Assembly: GCF_000172795.2 (NCBI RefSeq)
Contig: NZ_CP020947.1
Location: 2,111,001 to 2,175,000 of the forward strand
Direction: 5' to 3'
Length of the DNA stretch: 64,000 bases
Source: Rhizobium sp. CIAT894
GTDB lineage: Bacteria; Pseudomonadota; Alphaproteobacteria; Rhizobiales; Rhizobiaceae
Of the stretch, positions 56,951 through 64,000 are shown in pieces; positions within the stretch are counted from its first letter, which is position 1, and every line of letters begins with the position of its first letter. The notes under the pieces are model-generated. The model was not told the DNA's origin, made no database searches, and saw only the letters and a list, made by a program, of their open reading frames with translations. The translations under genes were made by a program, and so were the position numbers.

Positions 56951-58036
56951 ATGCGCGTAGACCTTTTCGATTTCGATCTGCCCGATGAACGCATCGCCTT
57001 GCGGCCCGCCGAGCCGCGCGACAGTGCGCGCCTGCTCGTTGTCGATCCCAATGCGGCGAACCTGCTCTCCGATCATCGTGTCGGCGATCTCGCCTCCTTC
57101 CTGCGGGCGGGCGATGCGCTTGTTTTCAACGATACCAAGGTCATTCCAGCCCAGCTCGAGGGCATCCGCCACCGCGACGGCGCCGGCGGCCAGCAGGTAT
57201 CGGCGACGCTGCACATGCGCATCGGCCCCAGCCGCTGGAAGGCCTTTGCCAAGCCCGGCAAACGCATCAAACAGGGCGACCGCATTTCCTTCGGCCATTC
57301 CGGCGAAAGCTGCTATCTCGGCGCGCTCGATGCCACCGTCGAGGAAAAGGGTGAGGCCGGCGAGGTGACGCTGCTCTTCGATCTTTCAGGCCCGGCGCTC
57401 GACGAGGCGATCGCCGCCGTCGGCCATATTCCGCTGCCGCCCTATATTGCTGCCAAGCGCCCGGAAGACGAGCGCGACCGCGCGGATTACCAGACGATCT
57501 ATGCCCGGGAGGAGGGCGCCGTCGCCGCGCCCACCGCCGGCCTGCATTTCACCCCTGCGCTGTTCGAGGCACTCGACAAGGCCGGCATCGAACGCCATTT
57601 CGTCACGCTGCATGTCGGTGCCGGCACCTTCCTGCCTGTTAAGGCCGACGATACCGACGATCACAAGATGCATCTGGAAAGCGGCTATGTCAGCGCCGAA
57701 ATCGCCGCCCGGCTGAATGCCGTCAAGGCAAGGGGCGGCCGCATCGTCTGCGTCGGCACCACGTCGCTGCGTCTGATCGAAAGTGCAACCGCGGAAAGTG
57801 GCGAGATCAAGCCCTGGGCCGGCGCCACCGGCATCTTCATCACGCCCGGCTACCGCTTCAAGGTCGTGGACATTCTGATGACCAATTTCCATCTGCCGCG
57901 CTCGACGCTGTTCATGCTGGTCTCGGCCTTTTCGGGCTTCGAGGCCATGCATGCCGCCTATAAACACGCCATTTCGACAGGCTACCGCTTCTATTCCTAC
58001 GGCGACGCGAGCCTTCTTTTCCGGAAAGACAAATGA
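56951..58036 (+). CDS. queA: S-adenosylmethionine:tRNA ribosyltransferase-isomerase
   Basis: A 361-residue enzyme that transfers the ribosyl group of AdoMet to preQ1-modified tRNA to make epoxyqueuosine. It starts [30 protein letters not shown] and has APTAGLHFT (about residues 193-201), [14 protein letters not shown] and MHLESGYVS, with a terminal ...[14 protein letters not shown]. Length and motifs match QueA. It overlaps tgt by 4 bases (ATGA). Confidence 0.97.
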   Translation: MRVDLFDFDLPDERIALRPAEPRDSARLLVVDPNAANLLSDHRVGDLASFLRAGDALVFNDTKVIPAQLEGIRHRDGAGGQQVSATLHMRIGPSRWKAFAKPGKRIKQGDRISFGHSGESCYLGALDATVEEKGEAGEVTLLFDLSGPALDEAIAAVGHIPLPPYIAAKRPEDERDRADYQTIYAREEGAVAAPTAGLHFTPALFEALDKAGIERHFVTLHVGAGTFLPVKADDTDDHKMHLESGYVSAEIAARLNAVKARGGRIVCVGTTSLRLIESATAESGEIKPWAGATGIFITPGYRFKVVDILMTNFHLPRSTLFMLVSAFSGFEAMHAAYKHAISTGYRFYSYGDASLLFRKDK

Positions 58037-59163
58037 CAGAGAACTTCCAATTCACGCTTGAAAAGACCGACGCCGGCGCCCGCCTCGGCAAAATCTCCAT
58101 GCCGCGCGGCGAAATCCGCACGCCTGCCTTCATGCCGGTCGGCACTGTCGGCACTGTGAAGGCCATGTATCTCGACCAGGTGCGCGAAACCGGTGCCGAC
58201 ATCATCCTCGGCAATACCTATCACCTGATGCTGCGCCCGACGGCCGAGCGCGTCGCCCGCCTCGGCGGCCTGCACAAGCTGATCCGCTGGGAGCATCCGA
58301 TCCTGACGGATTCCGGCGGTTTCCAGGTCATGTCGCTGTCCGGCCTGCGCAAGCTCGACGAGCAGGGCGTCACCTTCAAGTCGCATGTCGACGGCAGCCT
58401 GCACCACATGTCGCCGGAGCGCTCCATCGAAATCCAGGGCCTGCTCGGTTCCGACATCCAGATGCAGCTCGATGAATGCGTGGCGCTGCCGGCCGAGCCG
58501 CGGGAGATCGAGCGCGCTATGGAAATGTCGCTGCGCTGGGCCGAGCGCTGCCGGGTCGCCTTCGGCGAGCAGCCGGGAAAGGCGATGTTCGGCATCGTCC
58601 AGGGCGGCGATATTCCGGCGCTGCGCGTTCGTTCGGCGCAGGCGCTGAGCGAGCTCGACCTCAAGGGTTATGCCATCGGCGGCCTTGCCGTCGGCGAGCC
58701 GCAGGATGTCATGCTGCAGATGCTGGACACGACGCTGCCGGTGCTGCCCGGACAAAAGCCGCGTTACCTCATGGGCGTCGGCACGCCGGATGATATCCTG
58801 AAATCGGTCGCCCGCGGCATCGATATGTTCGACTGCGTCATGCCGACCCGTTCCGGCCGCCACGGTCTCGCCTTTACCCGCCGCGGCAAGGTCAATATCC
58901 GCAATGCCCGCCATGCCGAGGATATGCGCCCGCTCGACGAACAGTCGAACTGCCCGGCCTCGCGCGATTATTCACGCGCCTATCTGCACCATCTCGTCCG
59001 CTCCAACGAGGCGCTCGGCGGCATGCTGCTCTCCTGGAATAATCTCGCCTATTACCAGGAACTGATGCAGGGCATCCGTAAGGCGATCGCCGAAGGCCGC
59101 TTCGCCGATTTCATGGCGGAAACGCAGGAGGAATGGGCGAGGGGCGATCTCCAGCCGGTGTAA
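58033..59163 (+). CDS. tgt: tRNA-guanine transglycosylase
   Basis: A 376-residue enzyme that exchanges guanine-34 for preQ1 in tRNA. Core residues are present: [11 protein letters not shown] (first catalytic Asp, about residue 93), [28 protein letters not shown] and [17 protein letters not shown] with the nucleophile Asp near residue 268. The zinc motif CxCxxC plus His is replaced by S305-N-C307-P-A-S310 and Asn336, so three of four ligands are missing. It is the second gene of a queA-tgt operon. Confidence 0.95.
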   Translation: MTENFQFTLEKTDAGARLGKISMPRGEIRTPAFMPVGTVGTVKAMYLDQVRETGADIILGNTYHLMLRPTAERVARLGGLHKLIRWEHPILTDSGGFQVMSLSGLRKLDEQGVTFKSHVDGSLHHMSPERSIEIQGLLGSDIQMQLDECVALPAEPREIERAMEMSLRWAERCRVAFGEQPGKAMFGIVQGGDIPALRVRSAQALSELDLKGYAIGGLAVGEPQDVMLQMLDTTLPVLPGQKPRYLMGVGTPDDILKSVARGIDMFDCVMPTRSGRHGLAFTRRGKVNIRNARHAEDMRPLDEQSNCPASRDYSRAYLHHLVRSNEALGGMLLSWNNLAYYQELMQGIRKAIAEGRFADFMAETQEEWARGDLQPV

Positions 59164-59223
59164 AGGCTAAAGCGCGTCGCGATCTTTCAGATTCGCTCTT
59201 CGCGCTTCAGGTCTTTGTGTTCC

Positions 59224-59268
59224 GCATGTCGTTGTCGCAAAACCGCCGCACACTTTTGCGCGACATGC
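59224..59268 (-). repeat. Rhizobial dispersed intergenic repeat, copy B
   Basis: A 45-base element that, read on the minus strand, closely matches 27053-27097. It also contains an imperfect hairpin with GCATGTCG/CGACATGC ends. The preceding 59169-59223 sequence (AAAGCGCGTCGCGATC and onward) is likely part of the same element, and a fragment of it recurs at 5074-5088. Confidence 0.8.
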
Positions 59269-59269
59269 T

Positions 59270-60355
59270 CTAATTCGTTCCGGCGTTGCCGACGGATGGG
59301 ACCACAGATATCCGACTTGGCGCAACCATCTTTTGGAGCTTTTTGCGCACAGGCTCGTCGAAGCGAATGGTGACGATGCCAGCCGCAATGAAAATCGCTA
59401 TCACGACGGCCATGCCGGCTGCCGGGGAGGCCGGAAGATCAAAGCCCATTTGCCGCAGTGTCTGCAGCACACTGAAGATCGGCGCATGGAGAATATAAAT
59501 CGGATAGGAAAGTCTCCCGAGCCAACGGAACAGCAGCTCGACCAGCCCGGTCTGCCTTGTGTGCATCCCAATCCAGACGATGGCCGGAAAAACCACGAGG
59601 CATATAAAGAAATCAAAATACGGGAAACCGAAGAACGCGCGGGCCGAAATGCCTGTGATGGAGATCAGGCATCCACACAGGAGAAGGCCGATCCTATTCC
59701 CGTTATCGGCTGTCGTCGGCCTCTGGATGTCATATAGCCTGTAAAGGCAGATCCCGAGCGAGAATGAAAACAGCACTCTTGAAAAGCCAAAGATGAAGTA
59801 GCTCGGCTGGTGACCGATGTCGAGGTTGCCTCCGGCCAATGCCCCATACATGGTCATGCCCGCAGTCCCCAAGGCGATGGCGAGCAAACTTCTGAGTGAT
59901 AGTCGTATCAGAAGCACCGAGAACAGCATCCCCGCCCAAAGCTCGAAGAAGAGCGACCAGGTCGGTCCGTTGAGAGGAAAGAGACTTTCCAAATTTGTGC
60001 TTGGAATGAACAGGATCGCCTTTAGCAGAAGCCCTGCCAGCGTGGAGTAGTCCAAGCCGTTTTGAAGTGCAAAGCTGAAAACGCCGATCGGAAGCGAAAG
60101 AAGATAAAGAGGATAAAGCCGAATGATACGCTGCAACAGAAATCCGGCAGGCGAAATCTGTCCCGTTATCAGTGGCTTTTCGTATGAATGTGCAAGAACG
60201 ACGCCGCTCAGCAGAAAGAAGAGGTCAACGGCCAGGTAACTGATATTCGCCGGCATCGGACCGAGCGTGCCGCCGGTATGAAGGAACATGACCATGATAG
60301 CCGCAATGCCTCGCAAGCCCTCAAGAGCTGTGAAAAATTGCTTGCCAGTGTTCAC
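59270..60355 (-). CDS. Acyltransferase 3 family membrane protein
   Basis: A 361-residue membrane protein with about ten helices. It starts at a GTG at 60355 (MNTGKQFFTALEGLRGIAAIMVMFLH) and has the conserved ALEGLRGIAA, with His in MFLHTGG (about residue 26). DLFFLLSGVVLAHSYEK and SYPIYILHAPIFSVLQ follow. The family O-acylates polysaccharides, lipid A or Nod factor-like molecules. The substrate is unknown here. Its stop codon is 2 bases from a dispersed repeat. Confidence 0.88.
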   Translation of the reverse strand: MNTGKQFFTALEGLRGIAAIMVMFLHTGGTLGPMPANISYLAVDLFFLLSGVVLAHSYEKPLITGQISPAGFLLQRIIRLYPLYLLSLPIGVFSFALQNGLDYSTLAGLLLKAILFIPSTNLESLFPLNGPTWSLFFELWAGMLFSVLLIRLSLRSLLAIALGTAGMTMYGALAGGNLDIGHQPSYFIFGFSRVLFSFSLGICLYRLYDIQRPTTADNGNRIGLLLCGCLISITGISARAFFGFPYFDFFICLVVFPAIVWIGMHTRQTGLVELLFRWLGRLSYPIYILHAPIFSVLQTLRQMGFDLPASPAAGMAVVIAIFIAAGIVTIRFDEPVRKKLQKMVAPSRISVVPSVGNAGTN

Positions 60356-60463
60356 CGTAACAACCCTCCATTGGTATTTTGTTACTGCAGGAGGATTTAG
60401 AAATCATTAGCACAACGACACCGCGCACTCTGTTGGTGTCTGGCCGAGAAAGGAAACAGCGCG

Positions 60464-60892
60464 TCAAATGCCCTTGCTGTCCGCATCCGGCATGATCTGC
60501 ACGCCGTTGATCCTGTAGCTACCATCAGGCTGGCGGGTGAGCTGGTAGATCGCTGTCCAGTCCTTGCCGTCGCGGCCTGAAATCAGCACCTCGTGATAGA
60601 TCAGCGCGCCGTTGTCGATCGAGCGGCTGCGGCCGAAGGCATAGTTGCCGGGGTGATAGACCGGTTCGTAGCTCTTCTTCACCATGGCGAAAAACAGGTT
60701 CTTGTCGGGATACATCGCCTTGATGCCGGGAGCGGCGAAGGAATAGGCGGTCTCGGCATCGTCCTTGAGGAAGGCTTTGATCTGTTCCTCGATCATCGTC
60801 CGTGTCGTGTCGATCGGATCTTCGGCGCGGGCTGCGAGAGGAGAGAGGACGGACGCGGCACACAGAATGAGAACTGCGAGAAAGGCGCGCAT
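60464..60892 (-). CDS. DUF4864 exported protein
   Basis: A 142-residue protein with a signal peptide (MRAFLAVLILCAASVLSPLAARA, cleavage before EDP). The mature SnoaL-like DUF4864 domain has IEEQIKAFLKDDAETAYSFAAPGIKAMYPD, HPGNYAFGRSRSIDNGA and WTAIYQLTRQPDGSYRINGVQI. No function is known for the family. It lies alone between the acyltransferase and the ketoacyl synthase genes. Confidence 0.88.
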   Translation of the reverse strand: MRAFLAVLILCAASVLSPLAARAEDPIDTTRTMIEEQIKAFLKDDAETAYSFAAPGIKAMYPDKNLFFAMVKKSYEPVYHPGNYAFGRSRSIDNGALIYHEVLISGRDGKDWTAIYQLTRQPDGSYRINGVQIMPDADSKGI

Positions 60893-60973
60893 GGATTGAT
60901 CTCCGGCTCCGTCGGGGAGCGAGCCCCGATAGAGCGGAAGTGTAAGCGAATTTCAGCGCAAGGAAAGCGGACT

Positions 60974-62239
60974 TTACGACCAGCGGCGGAAGAGGGCGCT
61001 GGCATTCACCCCGCCGAAGCCGAAACCGTTGGTGATCGCATAGTCCGTCGCCAGCGGCCGCGCCATCTTGCCGACGATATCGATGCCGTCGGCGGCGGCA
61101 TCTGCTTCGTCCAGATTGCGGGTCGGCGGCGCGGTCTGGTCGCGCAGCGCAAGGATGGTGAAGATCGCCTCGAGCCCGCCGGCCGCTCCGAGCAGATGGC
61201 CGGTCGCCGATTTCGTGGCGCTGACGGCAATGCCGCCATTGCGGCCGAAGATCGTGGCGATCGCCGCGATCTCGCCTTTGTCGCCGACCGGCGTCGAGGT
61301 GGCGTGTGCGTTGAGGTGCCTGACCTCGGATGCCGGGATCTCAGCCTGCCGGAGGGCTGCCGCCATCGCCCGGCGCGCGCCGTCGCCGTCTTCCGGACCC
61401 GAGGTCATGTGGTAGGCGTCCGCCGCCGTGCCGTAGCCGACGAGTTCGGCAAGCGGCGTCGCCCCGCGGGCCAGCGCATGCTCCAGTCTTTCGATGACCA
61501 ATATGCCGGCGCCTTCGCCCATGACGAAGCCGTCGCGCGCTGTGTCGAAAGGCCTGGAGGCAAGATCCGGCGTCTCGTTGAAACCGGTGGAAAGCGCCCG
61601 CGCAGCGGCAAAGCCGCCGAGGCTCACCTTGTCGATGCAGGCCTCGGCGCCGCCGCAGATCGCCACGTCGGCTTCACCGGAGCGGATCAGCCGCGCCGCA
61701 TCGCCGATCGCCTGGACGCTTGCCGCACAGGCCGTTACCGGCGCGCCGAGCGGCCCCTTGAAGCCGTAGCGGATGCTGACCTGGCCGGCAGCGAGATTGA
61801 CGAGGAAGGATGGCACGGTGAAGGGCGACAGCCGCCGCACGCCGCGCGCCTCGCCGATGCGCACCGCTTCGGCGATGGCCGGAAAGCCGCCGACCCCTGA
61901 GGCGATGATCGTCGCAGTGCGCTCTCGCGCCGCTTCGTCGGTCGGCATCCAGCCGGCCTGTTTCACTGCTTCCTCCGTCGCCGCCATGGCGAACTGGATG
62001 AAGCGGTCCATCTTCTTCTGGTCCTTGGGCGGGATGTAACGGTCGGGATCGAAGCCGGCCTGGGCGTCCTCGGCGATGCCGGGAACGACACCGCCGACCT
62101 TGGCCGATAGCTCACCGACGACATCGTCGGTCAGCACTCTAAGACCCGAGGCGCCGTCGAGGAGGCGTTTCCAGGCCGGCTCGACGCCGGTGCCGAGTGG
62201 GCAGACAAGTCCCATGCCAGTGACGACGATACGATCCAT
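60974..62239 (-). CDS. Beta-ketoacyl-ACP synthase, FabF-type
   Basis: A 421-residue condensing enzyme of the FabF/KAS II group. The triad is Cys171 (PVTACAASVQAIGDA), His312 (LNAHATSTPVGD) and His348 (KSATGHLLGAAGG). It elongates acyl-ACP with malonyl-ACP. AAGGAGAAGAG precedes the ATG. It is 12 bases downstream of an HxlR-type regulator gene and is not in a fatty-acid synthesis cluster, so a special lipid role or a second FabF copy is likely. Confidence 0.93.
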   Translation of the reverse strand: MDRIVVTGMGLVCPLGTGVEPAWKRLLDGASGLRVLTDDVVGELSAKVGGVVPGIAEDAQAGFDPDRYIPPKDQKKMDRFIQFAMAATEEAVKQAGWMPTDEAARERTATIIASGVGGFPAIAEAVRIGEARGVRRLSPFTVPSFLVNLAAGQVSIRYGFKGPLGAPVTACAASVQAIGDAARLIRSGEADVAICGGAEACIDKVSLGGFAAARALSTGFNETPDLASRPFDTARDGFVMGEGAGILVIERLEHALARGATPLAELVGYGTAADAYHMTSGPEDGDGARRAMAAALRQAEIPASEVRHLNAHATSTPVGDKGEIAAIATIFGRNGGIAVSATKSATGHLLGAAGGLEAIFTILALRDQTAPPTRNLDEADAAADGIDIVGKMARPLATDYAITNGFGFGGVNASALFRRWS

Positions 62240-62251
62240 TCTCTTCTCCTT

Positions 62252-62755
62252 CTAGGCGTCGATGCCGAGATACCAGGCGCGCATACGGGCGATCCGCGCG
62301 TGCACCTCGTCGTCGGCTGCAGGGCCTGCAAGCAGGCGGGTGTTTTCGGGCGTCACTTCTTCGCCGGTCCGTTCGTCCACGAGCATCGTTCTGCGCGCTT
62401 TGCCTGCGGCATCGCCGAGCAGAAAGGCGAGGTCTTCTTCCGGAATATGCCGGCTTCCCCAGGAAAACAGCGTCATCAGCACCGGAAAGAAATCGCGGCC
62501 CTTGTCCGTCAGCACATATTCGTAGCGGGCAGGGCGCTGATGATAGAGACGCCGTTCGAACAGCCCCTGATCCGTCAGATGTTTCAACCGCCGCGTCAGG
62601 ATATTCGGCGCCACACCAAGGCTCTTCTGAAAATCGTCGAAGCGCGACAGCCCTTGAAAGGCGTCGCGCAGGATCAGGATGCTCCACCAATCGCCGACGC
62701 TGTCGAGCGCACGCGCCGCCGGGCATTTGAATTGACTGAAGCTTGTCCGTTGCAT
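62252..62755 (-). CDS. HxlR-family transcriptional regulator
   Basis: With the ATG at 62755 (MQRTSFSQFKCPAARALDSVGDWWS) the protein has 167 residues. The HxlR winged helix has WWSILILRDAFQGLSRFDDFQKSLGVAPNILTRRLKHL and YEYVLTDKGRDFFPVLMTLFSWG. A conserved Cys near residue 11 may be a redox or electrophile sensor. A TTG at 62791 would add 12 residues but would cover the inverted repeat at 62762-62778. It probably controls itself and the downstream ketoacyl synthase. Confidence 0.87.
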   Translation of the reverse strand: MQRTSFSQFKCPAARALDSVGDWWSILILRDAFQGLSRFDDFQKSLGVAPNILTRRLKHLTDQGLFERRLYHQRPARYEYVLTDKGRDFFPVLMTLFSWGSRHIPEEDLAFLLGDAAGKARRTMLVDERTGEEVTPENTRLLAGPAADDEVHARIARMRAWYLGIDA

Positions 62756-62761
62756 GGGAAT

Positions 62762-62778
62762 GTCACTACAGCAGTGAC
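62762..62778. promoter_or_regulatory. Probable HxlR operator
   Basis: GTCACT and AGTGAC form a perfect 6-bp inverted repeat with a 5-base centre, 7 bases upstream of the HxlR ATG. HxlR regulators bind inverted repeats of this size. Autoregulation is inferred. Confidence 0.58.
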
Positions 62779-62792
62779 TATCATCATGCAAG

Positions 62793-63347
62793 TTACTTGA
62801 TGGAGGTGACGGCCTTCAGCGAGGATCGCGCTTTGCGCCCGCGGACTTCAAACTCGACGAGCAGCGACTTGAGTTCGACCTCGCGAACGCGCCGCGCCGC
62901 TTCATCGGGGCTGACCCATTCCAGAATGCGCTGGCCGTGCTCCTTGAAGTCGTTGCCGATCTCGATGACTTCAACCTGAAACAAATCGACGATGCAGGGG
63001 GCGACGTCGCCATTGTCGAGTTCTTTCAGGTAGGTGTAGCGGCCGACCGGTTTTTTCCTCACCGCCCCGCGTACGCCAGCTTCCTCCCAGGCTTCGATCG
63101 CCGCCGCTTCAAACGGCTTCTTCCCTTTCATCGGCCATCCTTTAGGAATGACCCAGCGCGCGCTCTCGCGCGATGTGATCACCAGGATTTCGATCCCCGG
63201 TCCGTCGTTGGCGTAGCGGAAGCAAATCGCGCCGTATTGTTGGCGGAATGCACCAGAAAACAGCTTGGCAGGAACGGCGGCGAGCTGCCGCAGCAATGAC
63301 TGAGACTTGTCTGGTCGAGGCTTGCTGCGCTTTCTCGGAGTCTTCAT
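62793..63347 (-). CDS. Nudix hydrolase
   Basis: A 184-residue protein of the DIPP-like Nudix type. The Nudix helix is GWPMKGKKPFEAAAIEAWEE (about residues 70-89, followed by AGV), which keeps the metal-binding EExxG but has Lys and Ile at two usually conserved positions. WVIPKGWP and VDLFQVEVIEIGNDF flank it. It may cleave diphosphoinositol phosphates or dinucleoside polyphosphates; the substrate is not known. The HxlR gene lies 37 bases downstream. Confidence 0.88.
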   Translation of the reverse strand: MKTPRKRSKPRPDKSQSLLRQLAAVPAKLFSGAFRQQYGAICFRYANDGPGIEILVITSRESARWVIPKGWPMKGKKPFEAAAIEAWEEAGVRGAVRKKPVGRYTYLKELDNGDVAPCIVDLFQVEVIEIGNDFKEHGQRILEWVSPDEAARRVREVELKSLLVEFEVRGRKARSSLKAVTSIK

Positions 63348-63477
63348 GGCGATCGAAGGTTATTGAATTCGCTTGTTCTTCACCTGCCTGAGCTTGTTCA
63401 TGACAGATTCTGACAATCAGTTGTAAGCGCAACCATCCGCCGTTGTCAGCCCTGCGCTTGCCGCCACTTAGCCTGCT

Positions 63478-64000
63478 CTATGGTGCGGTCCTATCGCCGT
63501 TGCGCAGATTGTGAATCGCCAACAATTCTTGATACGCGGAAGGGTTGCTCGCAAGGACGGGATGCCCCTTGAACAAATCTTCCCCCTCGGTCGGGAAGGG
63601 CAGGTATTCGCCTCCAGCTTCTTTGACCAGGCAATAGCCCGCCATGCAGTCCCAGGCCCGCATGTGAGGTTCGTAGTAGCCGACGAGACGCCCTGCAGCG
63701 ACATAGGCAAGCATGAGCGCTCCGGAGCCGTTGCGAATGAACGTGCCGCCGCTGGCGAGCAAGGCTGTTATGATGGAGCCGACAACTTCCGGAACGACGT
63801 GCGTATTGCATCCGATACCGGTCATGGCGTTCTGTATCGTGCGGGAGCGATCGAGCAAAAGCATCTCACCATTCAAGCTCGCTCCAAGGCCCGTGGCTGC
63901 GGCATAAAGCTCGTTCGCACAGGGCGCGTGGATCACGCCGATGACCGGGACACCTTGGTGCAGGACAGCGATCGAAACGCACCAGGTGGGCATGCCATTG
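63478..64000 (-). CDS. Inositol monophosphatase family protein, N-terminally truncated by the window
   Basis: The frame is open to the right edge and reads ...NGMPTWCVSIAVLHQGVPVIGVIHAP, the segment just after the missing DGTxNF metal site of inositol monophosphatases. The rest has GASLNGEMLLLDRSRTI, RNGSGALMLAYVAAGRLVGYYE and MRAWDCMAGYCLVKEAGGEYL (WDxxAG metal motif). It is a Mg-dependent phosphatase of the SuhB/CysQ group. The ATG at 63993 is internal, not the start. Confidence 0.9.
   Translation of the reverse strand, partial: NGMPTWCVSIAVLHQGVPVIGVIHAPCANELYAAATGLGASLNGEMLLLDRSRTIQNAMTGIGCNTHVVPEVVGSIITALLASGGTFIRNGSGALMLAYVAAGRLVGYYEPHMRAWDCMAGYCLVKEAGGEYLPFPTEGEDLFKGHPVLASNPSAYQELLAIHNLRNGDRTAP

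Overview
The window looks like chromosomal DNA of a Rhizobium, close to R. etli or R. leguminosarum. The evidence is the high-GC codon use, a phosphatidylcholine synthase (pcs) gene, a glnB-glnA pair behind a sigma-54 promoter, an alphaproteobacterial LexA box (GAAC-N7-GAAC), EcfG-type general stress promoters, an IalB-family protein, and Rhizobiales-type intergenic repeats. No rRNA, tRNA, CRISPR array, transposase or prophage was seen. The species call is an inference from gene content, not from a database search.

Layout. 1-3811: the end of a peptide-type ABC operon (binding-protein tail, two permeases, two ATPases). 3916-5064: a small KGG-type stress protein on the minus strand, a short hypothetical gene and a GFA-type zinc protein. 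5265-8478: a MacA/MacB-like efflux set. 8819-12375: a lone GntR regulator, ferredoxin-NADP reductase, pcs and a quinone oxidoreductase. 12415-17122: a BMP-family (nucleoside-type) ABC transporter. 17266-22735: a YtfQ-YtfR-YtfT-YjfF sugar transporter followed by its probable GntR regulator. 22910-27051: glmU, glmS and a DUF502 membrane protein. 27117-33601: recG (minus), sdhE, mfd and an OsmC-type gene. 33603-37276: an AT-richer DUF4261 gene, a FrnE-like thioredoxin-fold gene with a tiny downstream ORF, and a solitary peptide-binding protein. 37562-41268: an IalB-family gene, hspQ, glnA and glnB. 41269-47021: an NAD(P)HX repair enzyme, a DUF72 gene, an acetyltransferase and uvrA. 47304-47819: ssb.

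47981-50303 is a small accessory insert between the ssb terminator and marC. It carries an Abi_C-domain (abortive infection) protein preceded by an overlapping small acidic ORF, and a membrane-anchored hypothetical protein. After marC and gyrA come small membrane-protein genes, coaD, two cyclophilins, queA-tgt, an acyltransferase, a DUF4864 protein, a ketoacyl-ACP synthase with an HxlR regulator, a Nudix hydrolase and a truncated inositol monophosphatase at the right edge.

The most useful observations are regulatory or structural. Two good EcfG-type promoters (GGAAC-N16-GTT class) sit in front of very small proteins. A RpoH-type promoter with an 18-bp palindrome precedes hspQ. One LexA box lies between the divergent uvrA and ssb genes. 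A 22-bp tandem duplication separates two genes that would previously have overlapped. The Tgt protein lacks three of the four expected zinc ligands. The Abi_C module is the best candidate for a little-described defence system.
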